64,000 nucleotides of DNA from Xanthomonas sp. DAR 35659 (GCF_041242975.1 NZ_CP162488.1:734001-798000), one strand, 5' to 3'; positions 53,858-60,582 are shown, numbered from the stretch's first letter. Notes: a model not told the origin generated them from the sequence alone. Translations and numbers: made by a program.

Positions 53858-54103
53858 TCAGTGCAGTCTCGACCTGAGGCGCGGCACGAGCGGAGTGGGG
53901 AGCGCGACCTGGCCGGTTTCCACGAGGTCATCGAACTGGCCCTCGACGTAGTCGTCGCAGCGTCCAGCGACGGCGTCGCTACCCAGCACCGCTTTGACTA
54001 CGCGGCGCCGGACGTCTGCGTCGCTGTCGTGGTCGGTCACATCTACGGCGGGCGCCAGGCGCGCAGCATTCGATACCAGCGCGGCGCGGCTCATGCGTGC
54101 CAC
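53858..54103 (-). CDS. Small RRRVV/RCDDY protein, copy 2 of a duplicated module
   Basis: An 81-residue protein of unknown family. Residues about 22-60 (VTDHDSDADVRRRVVKAVLG, then RCDDYVEGQFDDLVE) align without gaps to the 85-residue product of 54831-55088. It overlaps the preceding coiled-coil gene by 13 nt. The second halves differ: here a basic tail (LPTPLVPRLRSRLH). Clustered charged residues and the CDDY motif suggest a small interaction domain. No function is known to me. Confidence 0.75.
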   Translation of the reverse strand: MARMSRAALVSNAARLAPAVDVTDHDSDADVRRRVVKAVLGSDAVAGRCDDYVEGQFDDLVETGQVALPTPLVPRLRSRLH

Positions 54104-54753
54104 TCCGCATTGCGCGGATTGCCTGCAGCAGCATCCTTCTCGCCGCCGCCGCGCACTATCCCAATGTTGCCGCTGTGCGAGCCGGCATCGCGGTGCATGG
54201 ACGTGCGCTGGCCGCGCGACAGCGGGCTCAGCACCGCCAGCCTGTCGATCGTGGCAGCTGCTGCCGATTGCTCCGGCCTGGGCGTGATGCCGGCGGCGTT
54301 CAACCGGCCGCGCGCCTGAGCGATTCCCAGATACAGCTGTTCCACCGCATCGAACGAAGTCTCCAGCTCCCGCTGCTTCGCCTCCGCGCCTTCGATGGCG
54401 GCCACCAGGCGCTGCTGCAGATCGGGCAGGCCTTCATCGGCTTCCCTGAGCAGCGCGAGGTTGCGGAGCTGGCAGAGACTGTCATGCATGGCCCGCATAC
54501 GGTCCCGCTCGATCGACAGCTGATCGAACTCCTTTTGCATCTTCGCGATCTCTTCCACGCTGCCGCTGATCAGCAGCTTCCGGTAGAGCGGGCCGTTGTT
54601 CGCAGAACGCGGGCCGGCGATTGCGATCTCTTCCCAGCGGGCATTGTAGCGGCCAAGCTCGGGCTGCAGCTGGGCCAGCATGCTGCTGACCTCCTGCGAG
54701 CTCAACGGATTGTCGCGGCTGATTGCTCTGCGGATATCTTCGACGATGGACAT
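54091..54753 (-). CDS. Coiled-coil protein of unknown function, copy 2 of a duplicated module
   Basis: A 220-residue, largely helical protein. Residues about 50-150 align gap-free with the product of 55188-55841: NNGPLYRKLLISGSVEEIAK versus NRGTEYSRVLSFGATEELAS, then EFDQL...LRNLALLREADEGLPDLQQRL versus EFQQL...LRRAQAAREAQAALPDLQGKL. The heptad pattern suggests a coiled coil. The C-terminal 50 residues are polar, of low order, and unlike those of copy 1. GGAG lies 6 bp before the ATG at 54753. No family is recognised. Confidence 0.78.
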   Translation of the reverse strand: MSIVEDIRRAISRDNPLSSQEVSSMLAQLQPELGRYNARWEEIAIAGPRSANNGPLYRKLLISGSVEEIAKMQKEFDQLSIERDRMRAMHDSLCQLRNLALLREADEGLPDLQQRLVAAIEGAEAKQRELETSFDAVEQLYLGIAQARGRLNAAGITPRPEQSAAAATIDRLAVLSPLSRGQRTSMHRDAGSHSGNIGIVRGGGEKDAAAGNPRNAEWHA

Positions 54754-54830
54754 GAAATCTCCGGTATGTGGTTGCTGGATCTGGGCGCAGGTCGTTGGCG
54801 ATGGGGCGGCTATTGGGTCGCCTACGACTA

Positions 54831-55088
54831 TCAGCGGCTAAGGCGCCCCGGCGACGTGATCACTTGCGCCTTCGGCTTCATCTTGTTCTGGACGATGGAG
54901 TCGAAGACACCGTGGATGTAGTCATCGCATCGGTCTTTAATTTTCGCTTCGCCGACCACGCTCACGACCACGCGCCGGCGGATCTCTGCGCTTGTATCTG
55001 CGTCTTGAATTTGCATGTCGGGGGCCACCGTTTGGACGTCGAAGAGCAGCTTTGCACGGGCGTTTACTTGGTCAGTAAAAGTGCTCAC
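54831..55088 (-). CDS. Small RRRVV/RCDDY protein, copy 1 of a duplicated module
   Basis: An 85-residue protein starting at GTG 55088, which overlaps the TGA of a 29-codon frame (GTGA). Residues about 27-68 (DADTSAEIRRRVVVSVVG, then RCDDYIHGVFDSIVQ) are the counterpart of the 81-residue protein at 53858-54103. The N-terminus (STFTDQVNARAKLLFDVQTVAPDMQIQ) has no equivalent motif there. Unknown family. Confidence 0.75.
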   Translation of the reverse strand: MSTFTDQVNARAKLLFDVQTVAPDMQIQDADTSAEIRRRVVVSVVGEAKIKDRCDDYIHGVFDSIVQNKMKPKAQVITSPGRLSR

Positions 55089-55174
55089 GGGATATCCTTC
55101 CTGGCCTGCTTGGCCTCTGCAGCGGCAACCAAGCCGCTGCTGTCGACAGAAGAGCCAAGCTCTGCTAGATCCAT
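55085..55174 (-). CDS. Very small protein (29 aa) with strong RBS inside the duplicated region
   Basis: An open frame of 29 residues, MDLAELGSSVDSSGLVAAAE then AKQARKDIP. Its ATG is at 55174 with GGAGG 7 bp upstream, and its TGA overlaps the GTG start of the next gene. It may be a true micro-protein, or a leader frame that couples translation of the 85-residue protein to the operon. There is no counterpart in the second copy of the module. Confidence 0.5.
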   Translation of the reverse strand: MDLAELGSSVDSSGLVAAAEAKQARKDIP

Positions 55175-55187
55175 GGTTCGGCCTCCT

Positions 55188-55841
55188 TCAGTTGGAAAAG
55201 TTCGACAGTGCAGACTCAAGCATCGGGCTGGCGCGGGGCTTCCAATCACCGACTTTGACGCCAAGCTCGGCTTCCAGCATGTCGCGCCAGTCAGGCCGGA
55301 TGAAGTTCGCGCCTTGAATTGGTGACGCCAGGCCGATCAAGCGGTCGACGGTTTCGAATGAAGCCGCAGCGCCGATAAATGTGGTCCCTACGAGAGAGTG
55401 GCGGGCGAGCTTGACTGCCTGCAGCGCTTCGTTGACGTCGTTCAGAGAGGACAGCCATGCAGCCCGTGCGGCGGCGGCCGACGCCAGCGACTGCTCCAGC
55501 TTGCCCTGCAGGTCGGGAAGCGCTGCCTGCGCTTCCCTGGCTGCCTGCGCGCGCCGTAGGTTGCCCAGAGAGCTGCACTGCGCCAGCACTCGCTCCTGTT
55601 GCTCCTGCAGCTGCTGGAACTCCTGCCGGATAGATGCCAGTTCTTCCGTGGCCCCGAAGCTGAGGACGCGGGAGTATTCCGTGCCACGGTTGTGCTGGTG
55701 GTCTCCTGGATGGATCGCCTTCAGCCGAGCGGCGTTCTTGTCTCGCAGCGGACGCAGCTCAGTCAGCAGATCATCCAATTGGCTGGTGCTGGTTTCATCG
55801 GAGGCTGCCGCAGCCGCAGCGCGATCGAGGATATCGGTCAT
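55188..55841 (-). CDS. Coiled-coil protein of unknown function, copy 1 of a duplicated module
   Basis: A 217-residue protein. An N-terminal Ala-rich helix is followed by a long heptad region (about 50-150: EYSRVLSFGATEELASIRQEFQQL, then LRRAQAAREAQAALPDLQG). The more ordered C-terminal part (ASFETVDRLIGLASPIQGAN, then DWRDMLEAELGVKVGDW) is absent from copy 2. It is paralogous to 54091-54753 over about 100 residues. It starts 12 bp after the stop of the upstream gene. No signal peptide or membrane segment is present. Function unknown. Confidence 0.78.
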   Translation of the reverse strand: MTDILDRAAAAAASDETSTSQLDDLLTELRPLRDKNAARLKAIHPGDHQHNRGTEYSRVLSFGATEELASIRQEFQQLQEQQERVLAQCSSLGNLRRAQAAREAQAALPDLQGKLEQSLASAAAARAAWLSSLNDVNEALQAVKLARHSLVGTTFIGAAASFETVDRLIGLASPIQGANFIRPDWRDMLEAELGVKVGDWKPRASPMLESALSNFSN

Positions 55842-55853
55842 GTTCGTCTCCGG

Positions 55854-56282
55854 CTATCGCTGGAAGTACTGGCGGCCGGCCTGCAGCGCTTCGACGGAGT
55901 CGAGGTAAGCAGCCATGGCAGGATTGGATCGCTCGATCGATTCACGGGCAGCGGCTTCGGCTTGGTGGCGGTCGGCGATCGCCTGTACCTGCCGTGCGCT
56001 CGAGATTGAGGCGTCCAGGGTTCGTTGGTTGGCCGCTGCGTTGGATCCGCAGACCCGCCCGCCTTGGCGCAGCCACTCCTGGTGATCGGCCATTGCCTGG
56101 GCGCGAGCTGCCGCAACATCGTCGTGTGCCGCTATCGCTTGTTGTGTGGAGTCCATGAGTGTCATTCGGATGGAGATGCGCTCGCCGTCCTTCAGCACGC
56201 GACTCTTTCGCTTGCCGAACTCGTCAAACTCGTCGGGAACCACGTTCCCGTACCGGTCGTAGATCACGCTGTGTGCGGTCAT
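55854..56282 (-). CDS. Hypothetical protein of the element operon
   Basis: A 142-residue protein. The N-terminal beta-like part (VIYDRYGNVVPDEFDEFGKRKSRVLKDGERISIRMTL, residues 6-42) is followed by a long Ala/Gln/Asp-rich helix (about 45-140). The N-terminal pattern looks like a small viral or element protein that keeps a conserved DRYGNVV...DGERI core, but I cannot name a family. Its ATG overlaps the stop of the preceding gene (ATGA). Confidence 0.7.
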   Translation of the reverse strand: MTAHSVIYDRYGNVVPDEFDEFGKRKSRVLKDGERISIRMTLMDSTQQAIAAHDDVAAARAQAMADHQEWLRQGGRVCGSNAAANQRTLDASISSARQVQAIADRHQAEAAARESIERSNPAMAAYLDSVEALQAGRQYFQR

Positions 56283-56785
56283 GCTCTATCTCCTGGGGTG
56301 CCGCTAGGCGGCGGTGGGAATGGGCAGGGCAGCCCAGCGGTGCCGTGAATCTCAGCCAGCGTGCGTGCGTCGCTCGATCCCATCTTGTCCCAGAGGTCGG
56401 TCTGTCGCCAAAACTGCTTCTCGGCCTCTGGGTCGATGCGCCCTACCGCCTCGATGAAGTCGACCATCACGCCCACGCTGACGCTTTTGGGCTCGGGTAC
56501 GGGACCGATTTCGAGACCTCTCAGCGTGGCTGCATACGCCTCCGCTGCCTGATTGGGCGTCATGTCTGGGGTGATGGTCTGGATACCGAGCATCCAATGA
56601 TCAGAGGGACCACGGATTGCGTCTTGCACCTGACTCGCCTGCTCAACCAGATGGCCGTAGTCGACAGTGAGATTGTAGACGGCGGCCCACATCGCCAGGT
56701 CGGCCGCTGATATCGGCGGACGTGCTGCAGACCGCATTGCGGTGGCCTCTACGGCGCGAATACGACGCTTCAGTTCATTTCGCAC
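56279..56785 (-). CDS. Hypothetical protein downstream of the DUF5681 gene
   Basis: A 168-residue protein using GTG 56785, with GGAGG 6 bp upstream. A longer frame to 56977 lies entirely inside the DUF5681 gene in another frame and is rejected. It is helical (NELKRRIRAVEATAMRSA, DLAMWAAVYNLTVDYGHLVEQASQVQDAIRG, DMTPNQAAEAYAATLRGLEIG) with a polar Pro-rich end. It overlaps the DUF5681 stop by 11 nt. Unknown family; its place suggests joint action with DUF5681. Confidence 0.72.
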   Translation of the reverse strand: MRNELKRRIRAVEATAMRSAARPPISAADLAMWAAVYNLTVDYGHLVEQASQVQDAIRGPSDHWMLGIQTITPDMTPNQAAEAYAATLRGLEIGPVPEPKSVSVGVMVDFIEAVGRIDPEAEKQFWRQTDLWDKMGSSDARTLAEIHGTAGLPCPFPPPPSGTPGDRA

Positions 56786-57236
56786 GGTCACCCTCCAGCG
56801 CCCTGAGGCGCGCGTCGAAGTCAGCCGCCTCGAAGGCCATGGAAAACGTCTGTACACAGCGCGATAGGCGCTCGGCCTCGCCGGAGGTGAGGGTTCCATC
56901 AGCTGCGCCCTGCAGGATCGCCTGGAGGGTCTTGGGGACGTCCGCCGGCGAGGTGGGGACGGGCAGGTCGATCGCAAGCACGCGCTCGCGTGAGGGAGGA
57001 GAGACTCGTTCGAGGCAGAGCCTGAGCGCAGTGCTGTCGCCGGCCAACGCTAGGTCGATGGCCTTGCGCATTAGCTGCTTGGATTCCCCTTCCAGCAGCT
57101 TCAGAGCTGCGATGGTGGCTTTGTTGCGTGCACCGCGGCGTTTGCCTGGGTTCCCCGGTCCGAAGCGTCCACGGCTGTCACGTGGCGCCGTATCCGTTCC
57201 GCTAATTCGGTCGTTGCTCTTCGTCATGGGTGCCAT
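56775..57236 (-). CDS. DUF5681 domain protein
   Basis: A 153-residue protein (150 if the ATG at 57227 is used). The N-terminal basic motif RDSRGRFGPGNPGKRRGARNKAT (residues about 19-41) followed by a helical stretch (ALKLLEGESKQLMRKAIDLALAGDSTALRLCLERVSPPSR) is the DUF5681 pattern. It is found widely next to phage terminase-like and mobile genes; a nucleic-acid role is suspected in the literature but not proven. It overlaps the upstream stop by about 30 nt and the downstream start by 11 nt. It is the only named family in this part of the operon. Confidence 0.82.
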   Translation of the reverse strand: MAPMTKSNDRISGTDTAPRDSRGRFGPGNPGKRRGARNKATIAALKLLEGESKQLMRKAIDLALAGDSTALRLCLERVSPPSRERVLAIDLPVPTSPADVPKTLQAILQGAADGTLTSGEAERLSRCVQTFSMAFEAADFDARLRALEGDRAK

Positions 57237-57840
57237 TGCACCCGCTACGCAAACGGTCTTGTAGCTTGACCCGCTTTTTTCTCGGGCTGATCAGTCCCTT
57301 TTTCCGCAGGGCCTGGCGGATGGCGTCCCTCCTGTGCTCAGGAAACCTTCTGGCACAGATGCTGACCAGTTCGTGCTCGCTGTAGCGCACGCCGTTTCCT
57401 GTGCCATCAATGCGGCCGGTGGCATAAGCAAACAAGCGCGCGTGCCATTCCGGCTCTCGCTTGTTCTTGCCACCGGCCGCTCCGCCCTTGATGACCGCCA
57501 CTCCCCTGCTGAGGGGATATGCCTTCTCGGCATCGTCCAACGTCCAGAAGGCGCCATGCAGGTGCTGCCGGATCTCTGGATCATGCAAGGCTGCTGGTCG
57601 GTCTCCCAGGGCGCGCTCTCGAGCATCCAGGCGGTCTACGCGAAACTGGAGAGCTACCCGGCGCCGCTCAAGGTCGGCAAGGTTCCCGCGCCAGTCCTGT
57701 TCGATCGCAGCGAATCGGCGAAGCAGATGGGCTGACAGCGGATCATCAGGCGCGATGCTGTTGATCAGCTCCCAGAGCGCCAGTTCCGCGGGGTCGTTGC
57801 TGTAGCTATGGATTAGCAGCGGCATGTCTTCGTCATTCAT
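57202..57840 (-). CDS. Hypothetical protein, first gene after the iteron region
   Basis: A 212-residue protein from ATG 57840; the longer frame to 57945 has no support. The N-terminal acidic helical part (DPAELALWELINSIAPDDPLSAHLLRRFAAIEQDWRGNLADLERRRVALQFRVDRLDARE) contains a coiled-coil-like segment. The C-terminal winged-helix-like part is basic (GVRYSEHELVSICARRFPEHRRDAIRQALRKKGLISPRKKRVKLQDRLR). The C-terminus could bind DNA. It is the first gene of the leftward operon after the repeat region, so it is likely controlled from there. Confidence 0.72.
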   Translation of the reverse strand: MNDEDMPLLIHSYSNDPAELALWELINSIAPDDPLSAHLLRRFAAIEQDWRGNLADLERRRVALQFRVDRLDARERALGDRPAALHDPEIRQHLHGAFWTLDDAEKAYPLSRGVAVIKGGAAGGKNKREPEWHARLFAYATGRIDGTGNGVRYSEHELVSICARRFPEHRRDAIRQALRKKGLISPRKKRVKLQDRLRSGCNGTHDEEQRPN

Positions 57841-58005
57841 GCGGTAGTTCCTCGCGTGCGCAATGCCTGCGGAAAGGTCAGCATTCGTCAACAGGGGCCG
57901 GGTGCCCAGGGCGATGCTACCTGCATGCCGTGGCCTTTCATGCACCCCGGCACGCCAGCACCGTGGCGGCCTGGCTGAAGGGCGGTGCGGTCACTGCGGC
58001 TGCGC

Positions 58006-58042
58006 CGAAACCGTTCGGCATACGGTTTGGGGAACGGTTTCG
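58006..58042. repeat. 11-bp inverted repeat
   Basis: CGAAACCGTTC (58006-58016) and GAACGGTTTCG (58032-58042) are exact reverse complements across 15 bp. They lie about 170 bp before the start of the leftward gene at 57840. Confidence 0.8.
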
Positions 58043-58090
58043 CAAAATCCAATTTTGGGCTTTGCTTGGAAATCAACCATCTGCAGAGCC

Positions 58091-58124
58091 GGAAGCCTTC
58101 CCGGAAGCCTTCGGGGAAGCCTTC
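58091..58124. repeat. Three direct repeats GGAAGCCTTC at 12-bp period
   Basis: Perfect 10-bp copies at 58091, 58103 and 58115. Each contains the odd palindrome GAAG-C-CTTC. Confidence 0.85.
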
Positions 58125-58190
58125 CGCTGCCGCTGCGGCCGAATCGCCCGGGCGGTGAGCGCTCATGGAGTGCTCGATGAGCCGCGCGCC

Positions 58191-58222
58191 TGCTAGTAGC
58201 AGCCGATTTCGTGCTAGTAGCA
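58191..58222. repeat. Two direct repeats TGCTAGTAGCA at 21-bp period
   Basis: Perfect 11-bp copies at 58191-58201 and 58212-58222, spaced two helical turns apart and directly adjoining the inverted repeat at 58223. Confidence 0.8.
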
Positions 58223-58253
58223 TGCGAACGCATCGATTTAGCATGCGTTCGCA
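58223..58253. repeat. Inverted repeat built on TGCGAACGCA
   Basis: TGCGAACGCAT (58223-58233) and ATGCGTTCGCA (58243-58253) can form an 11-bp stem with a 9-nt loop. Each arm carries TGCG-WW-CGCA, which recurs in the regulator/integrase control region at 60510. Confidence 0.8.
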
Positions 58254-58385
58254 GTGCGACCGCATCACCGTTCGCCGAACGCTCGTCGATCGCTCGCCGA
58301 TTTGGCCGCCGTGGTGCTGGAGCGGTAATCCAGAGCCTGGATCAGCAGCAGAAACGCGCACATGCCCTGGTAATACTTTTAAGGT

Positions 58386-58531
58386 GTTCACGGGGCGAAC
58401 AACGTTGGGGGCGAAAACAGCCGTTACTAGTTCACGGGGCGAACAAGTCAGCGATTTCTTGTTCACGGGGCGAACAAGGCGAGCTGCGACTAGTTCACGG
58501 GGCGAACAAGCGTTGTTCACGGGGCGAACAA
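58386..58531. repeat. Array of five perfect 17-bp iterons
   Basis: GTTCACGGGGCGAACAA occurs at 58386, 58430, 58461, 58493 and 58515, all in the same orientation and without mismatch. Start-to-start distances of 44, 31, 32 and 22 bp are close to 4, 3, 3 and 2 helical turns. Each copy has GTTC/GAAC dyad arms; copies 3 and 5 extend to TTGTTC/GAACAA. The array ends 12 bp from the stop codon of the winged-helix gene. Spacers are 27, 14, 15 and 5 bp, so it is not a CRISPR array. Confidence 0.92.
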
Positions 58532-58543
58532 CTCTTTGCGTTT

Positions 58544-59017
58544 TCACGCAGCGCTCCTGAGCTTCGTTTCAGGGATCGATTTGCGCGCCCCGGTGGTTCT
58601 GCTGAAGTCCGGCCTCTTCTCTTTCCAGGCATTGGTCGGCTTGGGCGAAAGACCCCAGCCAGCGTCCAGCGGCTTCTCCTTTTTGTGGTCGACTCGACGC
58701 CAGCTGAAGGCGTGCAGGTTCTCTTTGTTCCTGCCGCCCTGCTGGGTGCGCTCGATGATTCCATAGTGCTCAAGCTCGCGCACCGCGAGGTACAGGGTCG
58801 CTGACGAGTTCCACCCCACGTGCTGCATCAGGGACCAGGACGCGCACAAGTAGCCGTTGTTGAACCCGGTGTACTGCGCGCCGAGGTCATGGAGCAGCTT
58901 GTGCGCCCAAGCGCTAAGGCGGATGAAGTTCGGATGGCGCAGGAGCGTGTATGGCACCACGAAGGCTGAGCCTCCGTCGATGTCGTCCCACCGGTTGTCT
59001 TGCTTCTTCCTGCCCAT
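58544..59017 (-). CDS. Winged-helix protein beside the iterons, possible replication or partition initiator
   Basis: A 157-residue protein. SAFVVPYTLLRHPNFIRLSAWAHKLLHDLGAQYTGFNNGYLCASWSLMQHVGWNSSATLYLAVRELEHYGIIERTQQGG (residues about 17-95) is a winged-helix/HTH region of a type common on plasmids, islands and prophages of gammaproteobacteria. The basic tail (KEKRPDFSRTTGARK) is disordered. The iteron array starts 12 bp after its stop codon, which suggests it may bind there. Replication function is an inference from position; a transcription-factor role is equally possible. It starts 10 bp after the upstream stop. Confidence 0.72.
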   Translation of the reverse strand: MGRKKQDNRWDDIDGGSAFVVPYTLLRHPNFIRLSAWAHKLLHDLGAQYTGFNNGYLCASWSLMQHVGWNSSATLYLAVRELEHYGIIERTQQGGRNKENLHAFSWRRVDHKKEKPLDAGWGLSPKPTNAWKEKRPDFSRTTGARKSIPETKLRSAA

Positions 59018-59027
59018 GTGCGCTCGC

Positions 59028-59246
59028 TCAGGCAGCCACGCGCGACAGCTGCTTGGTCAGCAGTCGCCGGTTGTGCTCGCACACGGCGCGATCGTTGGCG
59101 TACTGGGGTGCGGTGCACCCCATGCCGATGAGCGTGTCCAGAGCGCTCTCCGCGGCCTTCGTGCTGGCCAGCCAGCGCTCGACCTGCGCACGCGGCACGT
59201 CGCGTAGTTGGCGCGCCGTGAGGCAACGCATGGGGCGGTAGTTCAT
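59028..59246 (-). CDS. Small hypothetical protein
   Basis: A 72-residue basic helical protein (TARQLRDVPRAQVERWLASTKAAESALDTLIGMG, then NDRAVCEHNRRLLTKQLSRVAA). Unknown family. It is 10 bp before the winged-helix gene and 9 bp after the previous stop, so it is part of one leftward operon. Confidence 0.65.
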   Translation of the reverse strand: MNYRPMRCLTARQLRDVPRAQVERWLASTKAAESALDTLIGMGCTAPQYANDRAVCEHNRRLLTKQLSRVAA

Positions 59247-59255
59247 GGGGCCTCC

Positions 59256-59468
59256 TCAGTGTGATGCGGGCGGCAGAAGCCGGTCGATGCCGGTGAGCAC
59301 CTGCGCCATGCCCCAGGCGGTGTTGATCGGAGTGGCGGGATTGCTCGACCACATCTCGACGAAAGTCGACGACACGGCGTCGGGCGTGAAGTCGTCATCG
59401 TCGATTTCAGGAAGGGACGACGCGCGGAGCATCTCGGTCAGCTCTTTCAGCAGCTTTTTCCTGTTCAT
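59256..59468 (-). CDS. Small acidic hypothetical protein
   Basis: A 70-residue protein. A basic N-terminal helix (NRKKLLKELTEMLRASS) is followed by an acidic patch (LPEIDDDDFTPDAVSSTFVEMW). Its ATG overlaps the stop of the preceding gene (ATGA). No family is recognised. Confidence 0.65.
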   Translation of the reverse strand: MNRKKLLKELTEMLRASSLPEIDDDDFTPDAVSSTFVEMWSSNPATPINTAWGMAQVLTGIDRLLPPASH

Positions 59469-59893
59469 TCGCGCTCTCCGATCTGCTGCTCAGCGACACG
59501 TGCGCCGCGTGGGAGCGGGAGGTCCGTTTGCTTCAATGGACCGCGCTTCTTTTTCAGCCGGCGCACGATCTTGTCCGACGGGAATCGCAGCATCTGGCAC
59601 GTGTCCAGCTTGTCCGCACCCCTCCAGGCATCCACCCTGGCCAAGTACTTCAGCCTTTCAATCTGGGCTTCCGTATCGTTGCCCTCGTAGAGTTCCCGGT
59701 CTCTCCGGACGCTTTCTCTCATGGCTTTGCTGACTGTCTCGAAAGCGATAGCGACACCATCGTGCCCGAAGCAATCCAGGTGTTCGAAACGCAGTCGAAG
59801 GATGAACAAGCAAGCGGCGTTGGTGTCGAGCGCGTTCTGCAGCAGACGGGCACGCTGCACGTTTCCCGAGAGTTGGTGTATCGTTGCGGACAT
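59465..59893 (-). CDS. Hypothetical protein of the element's early operon
   Basis: A 142-residue protein, helical and charged. It has two cysteines in CLFILRLRFEHLDCFGHDGVAI. The central acidic/basic helix is DRELYEGNDTEAQIERLKYLARVDAWRGADKL, and the C-terminus is very basic (DKIVRRLKKKRGPLKQ). It may bind nucleic acid. It overlaps the next gene by 4 nt. I do not recognise a family. Confidence 0.65.
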   Translation of the reverse strand: MSATIHQLSGNVQRARLLQNALDTNAACLFILRLRFEHLDCFGHDGVAIAFETVSKAMRESVRRDRELYEGNDTEAQIERLKYLARVDAWRGADKLDTCQMLRFPSDKIVRRLKKKRGPLKQTDLPLPRGARVAEQQIGERE

Positions 59894-59959
59894 GGTCGTT
59901 CCTCGTGAGGGTTCGGTCTGAAATTCGACGGCTCGGGCGCTGGCACGCTCGGGCCGTTT

Positions 59960-60178
59960 CTATTTGCTGGTGCTGATCGGGTTGCTGGTCAACTTGGCCG
60001 CCAGCGCACGCGCGCTCTGCATTGCCAGCAGCGGTTCGGCGTACTTGGCGGCTAGGGCGGCTCGGTGGGCATCGAATCGAGCAGAGATCGCCGCGGCGAG
60101 TTGCTCCCGCGACTGGGTGTTCGAACGCGGGCGAGGCGCACGTATCGTGGCCGGCTGGGCGAGCTCTATGCTTTGCAT
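59960..60178 (-). CDS. Small hypothetical protein, Ala/Arg-rich
   Basis: A 72-residue protein: a Pro/Arg-rich N-terminus, then an amphipathic helix (QLAAAISARFDAHRAALAAKYAEPLLAMQSARALAAKLTS). The RBS is AAGGAACGAACTGACC before ATG 60178. It lies between the AlpA-like gene (77 bp upstream) and the 142-aa gene. Unknown family. Confidence 0.6.
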   Translation of the reverse strand: MQSIELAQPATIRAPRPRSNTQSREQLAAAISARFDAHRAALAAKYAEPLLAMQSARALAAKLTSNPISTSK

Positions 60179-60255
60179 GGTCAGTTCGTTCCTTGTCAGG
60201 GTTCGGGGTGGCTTCAGCGGCTCGTTCCGGAGGGAGCCGGGCGGGCCGCCTCTCT

Positions 60256-60480
60256 TCAGCCGGCGAGAGCACGGCTGTTGGTCGTCTCGACGACGGATCC
60301 CTCGATGTAGGCGTCAAGGTCGGCGCGGCGGTAGAAAACCCGGCCGCCCAACCGGACGTAGCGCGGGCCGCGGCCTTCGTGGCGCATTTTTTCCAGAGTC
60401 GAGTTGCTCAGGCCGAGATATGAGGCGGCCTCGGGTCCTTTGAGGCGATTTGCAGCAAGTTCGGAGGGCTTGGTGGTCAT
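60256..60480 (-). CDS. AlpA/excisionase-type helix-turn-helix regulator
   Basis: A 74-residue protein of the HTH_17 (excisionase/MerR-like) type: LKGPEAASYLGLSNSTLEKMRHEGRGPRYVRLGGRVFYRRADLDAYIEG (residues about 13-61). The layout matches small regulators that act as AlpA-type activators or directionality factors. It is divergent from the Arc-like repressor gene across a 122-bp control region and is the first gene of the leftward operon. It probably governs the switch between quiescence and excision/replication. Confidence 0.88.
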   Translation of the reverse strand: MTTKPSELAANRLKGPEAASYLGLSNSTLEKMRHEGRGPRYVRLGGRVFYRRADLDAYIEGSVVETTNSRALAG

Positions 60481-60509
60481 GAGTGTGGGCTCTTGTTTGT
60501 GCGTTACAA

Positions 60510-60582
60510 TGCGAACGCAGATAAAGCCTACTACTGGTTTTTGTGGATGGCAATGGTTTTTTGCGTTATCTTTGCGTTCGCG
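60510..60582. promoter_or_regulatory. Divergent control region with TGCGWWCGCA sites
   Basis: TGCGAACGCA at 60510-60519 and the inverted near-copy TGCGTTCGCG at 60573-60582 flank the centre of the divergent region, with TGCGTT half-sites at about 60500 and 60562. The same 10-bp site occurs twice in the repeat region (58223, 58244). It is a likely operator for the Arc-like or AlpA-like protein; which one is not shown. Confidence 0.6.

Larger units (their letters stand above)
57841..58543. other. Repeat-dense non-coding region, candidate origin or control region of the element
   Basis: About 700 bp without a supported gene. From left to right it has an 11-bp inverted repeat (58006-58042) and three GGAAGCCTTC copies at 12-bp period (58091-58124). 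Next are two TGCTAGTAGCA copies at 21-bp period, an 11-bp inverted repeat (58223-58253) and five perfect 17-bp iterons (58386-58531). It lies between a winged-helix gene and the unknown operon. Arrays like these are typical of theta origins and of operator regions. Frames crossing it translate into repeated VRPVN/CSPREL peptides and are judged artefacts. Confidence 0.65.

Noticed and set aside
58386..58531. CRISPR array
   Set aside because: Repeats are only 17 bp and spacers are 5 to 27 bp and unequal; no cas genes are present. Iteron array is the better reading.
57888..58547. 219-residue minus-strand protein with repeated VRPVN and CSPREL peptides
   Set aside because: It is the iteron and hairpin DNA read as protein; no RBS, and the repeats are equally exact in non-coding positions.
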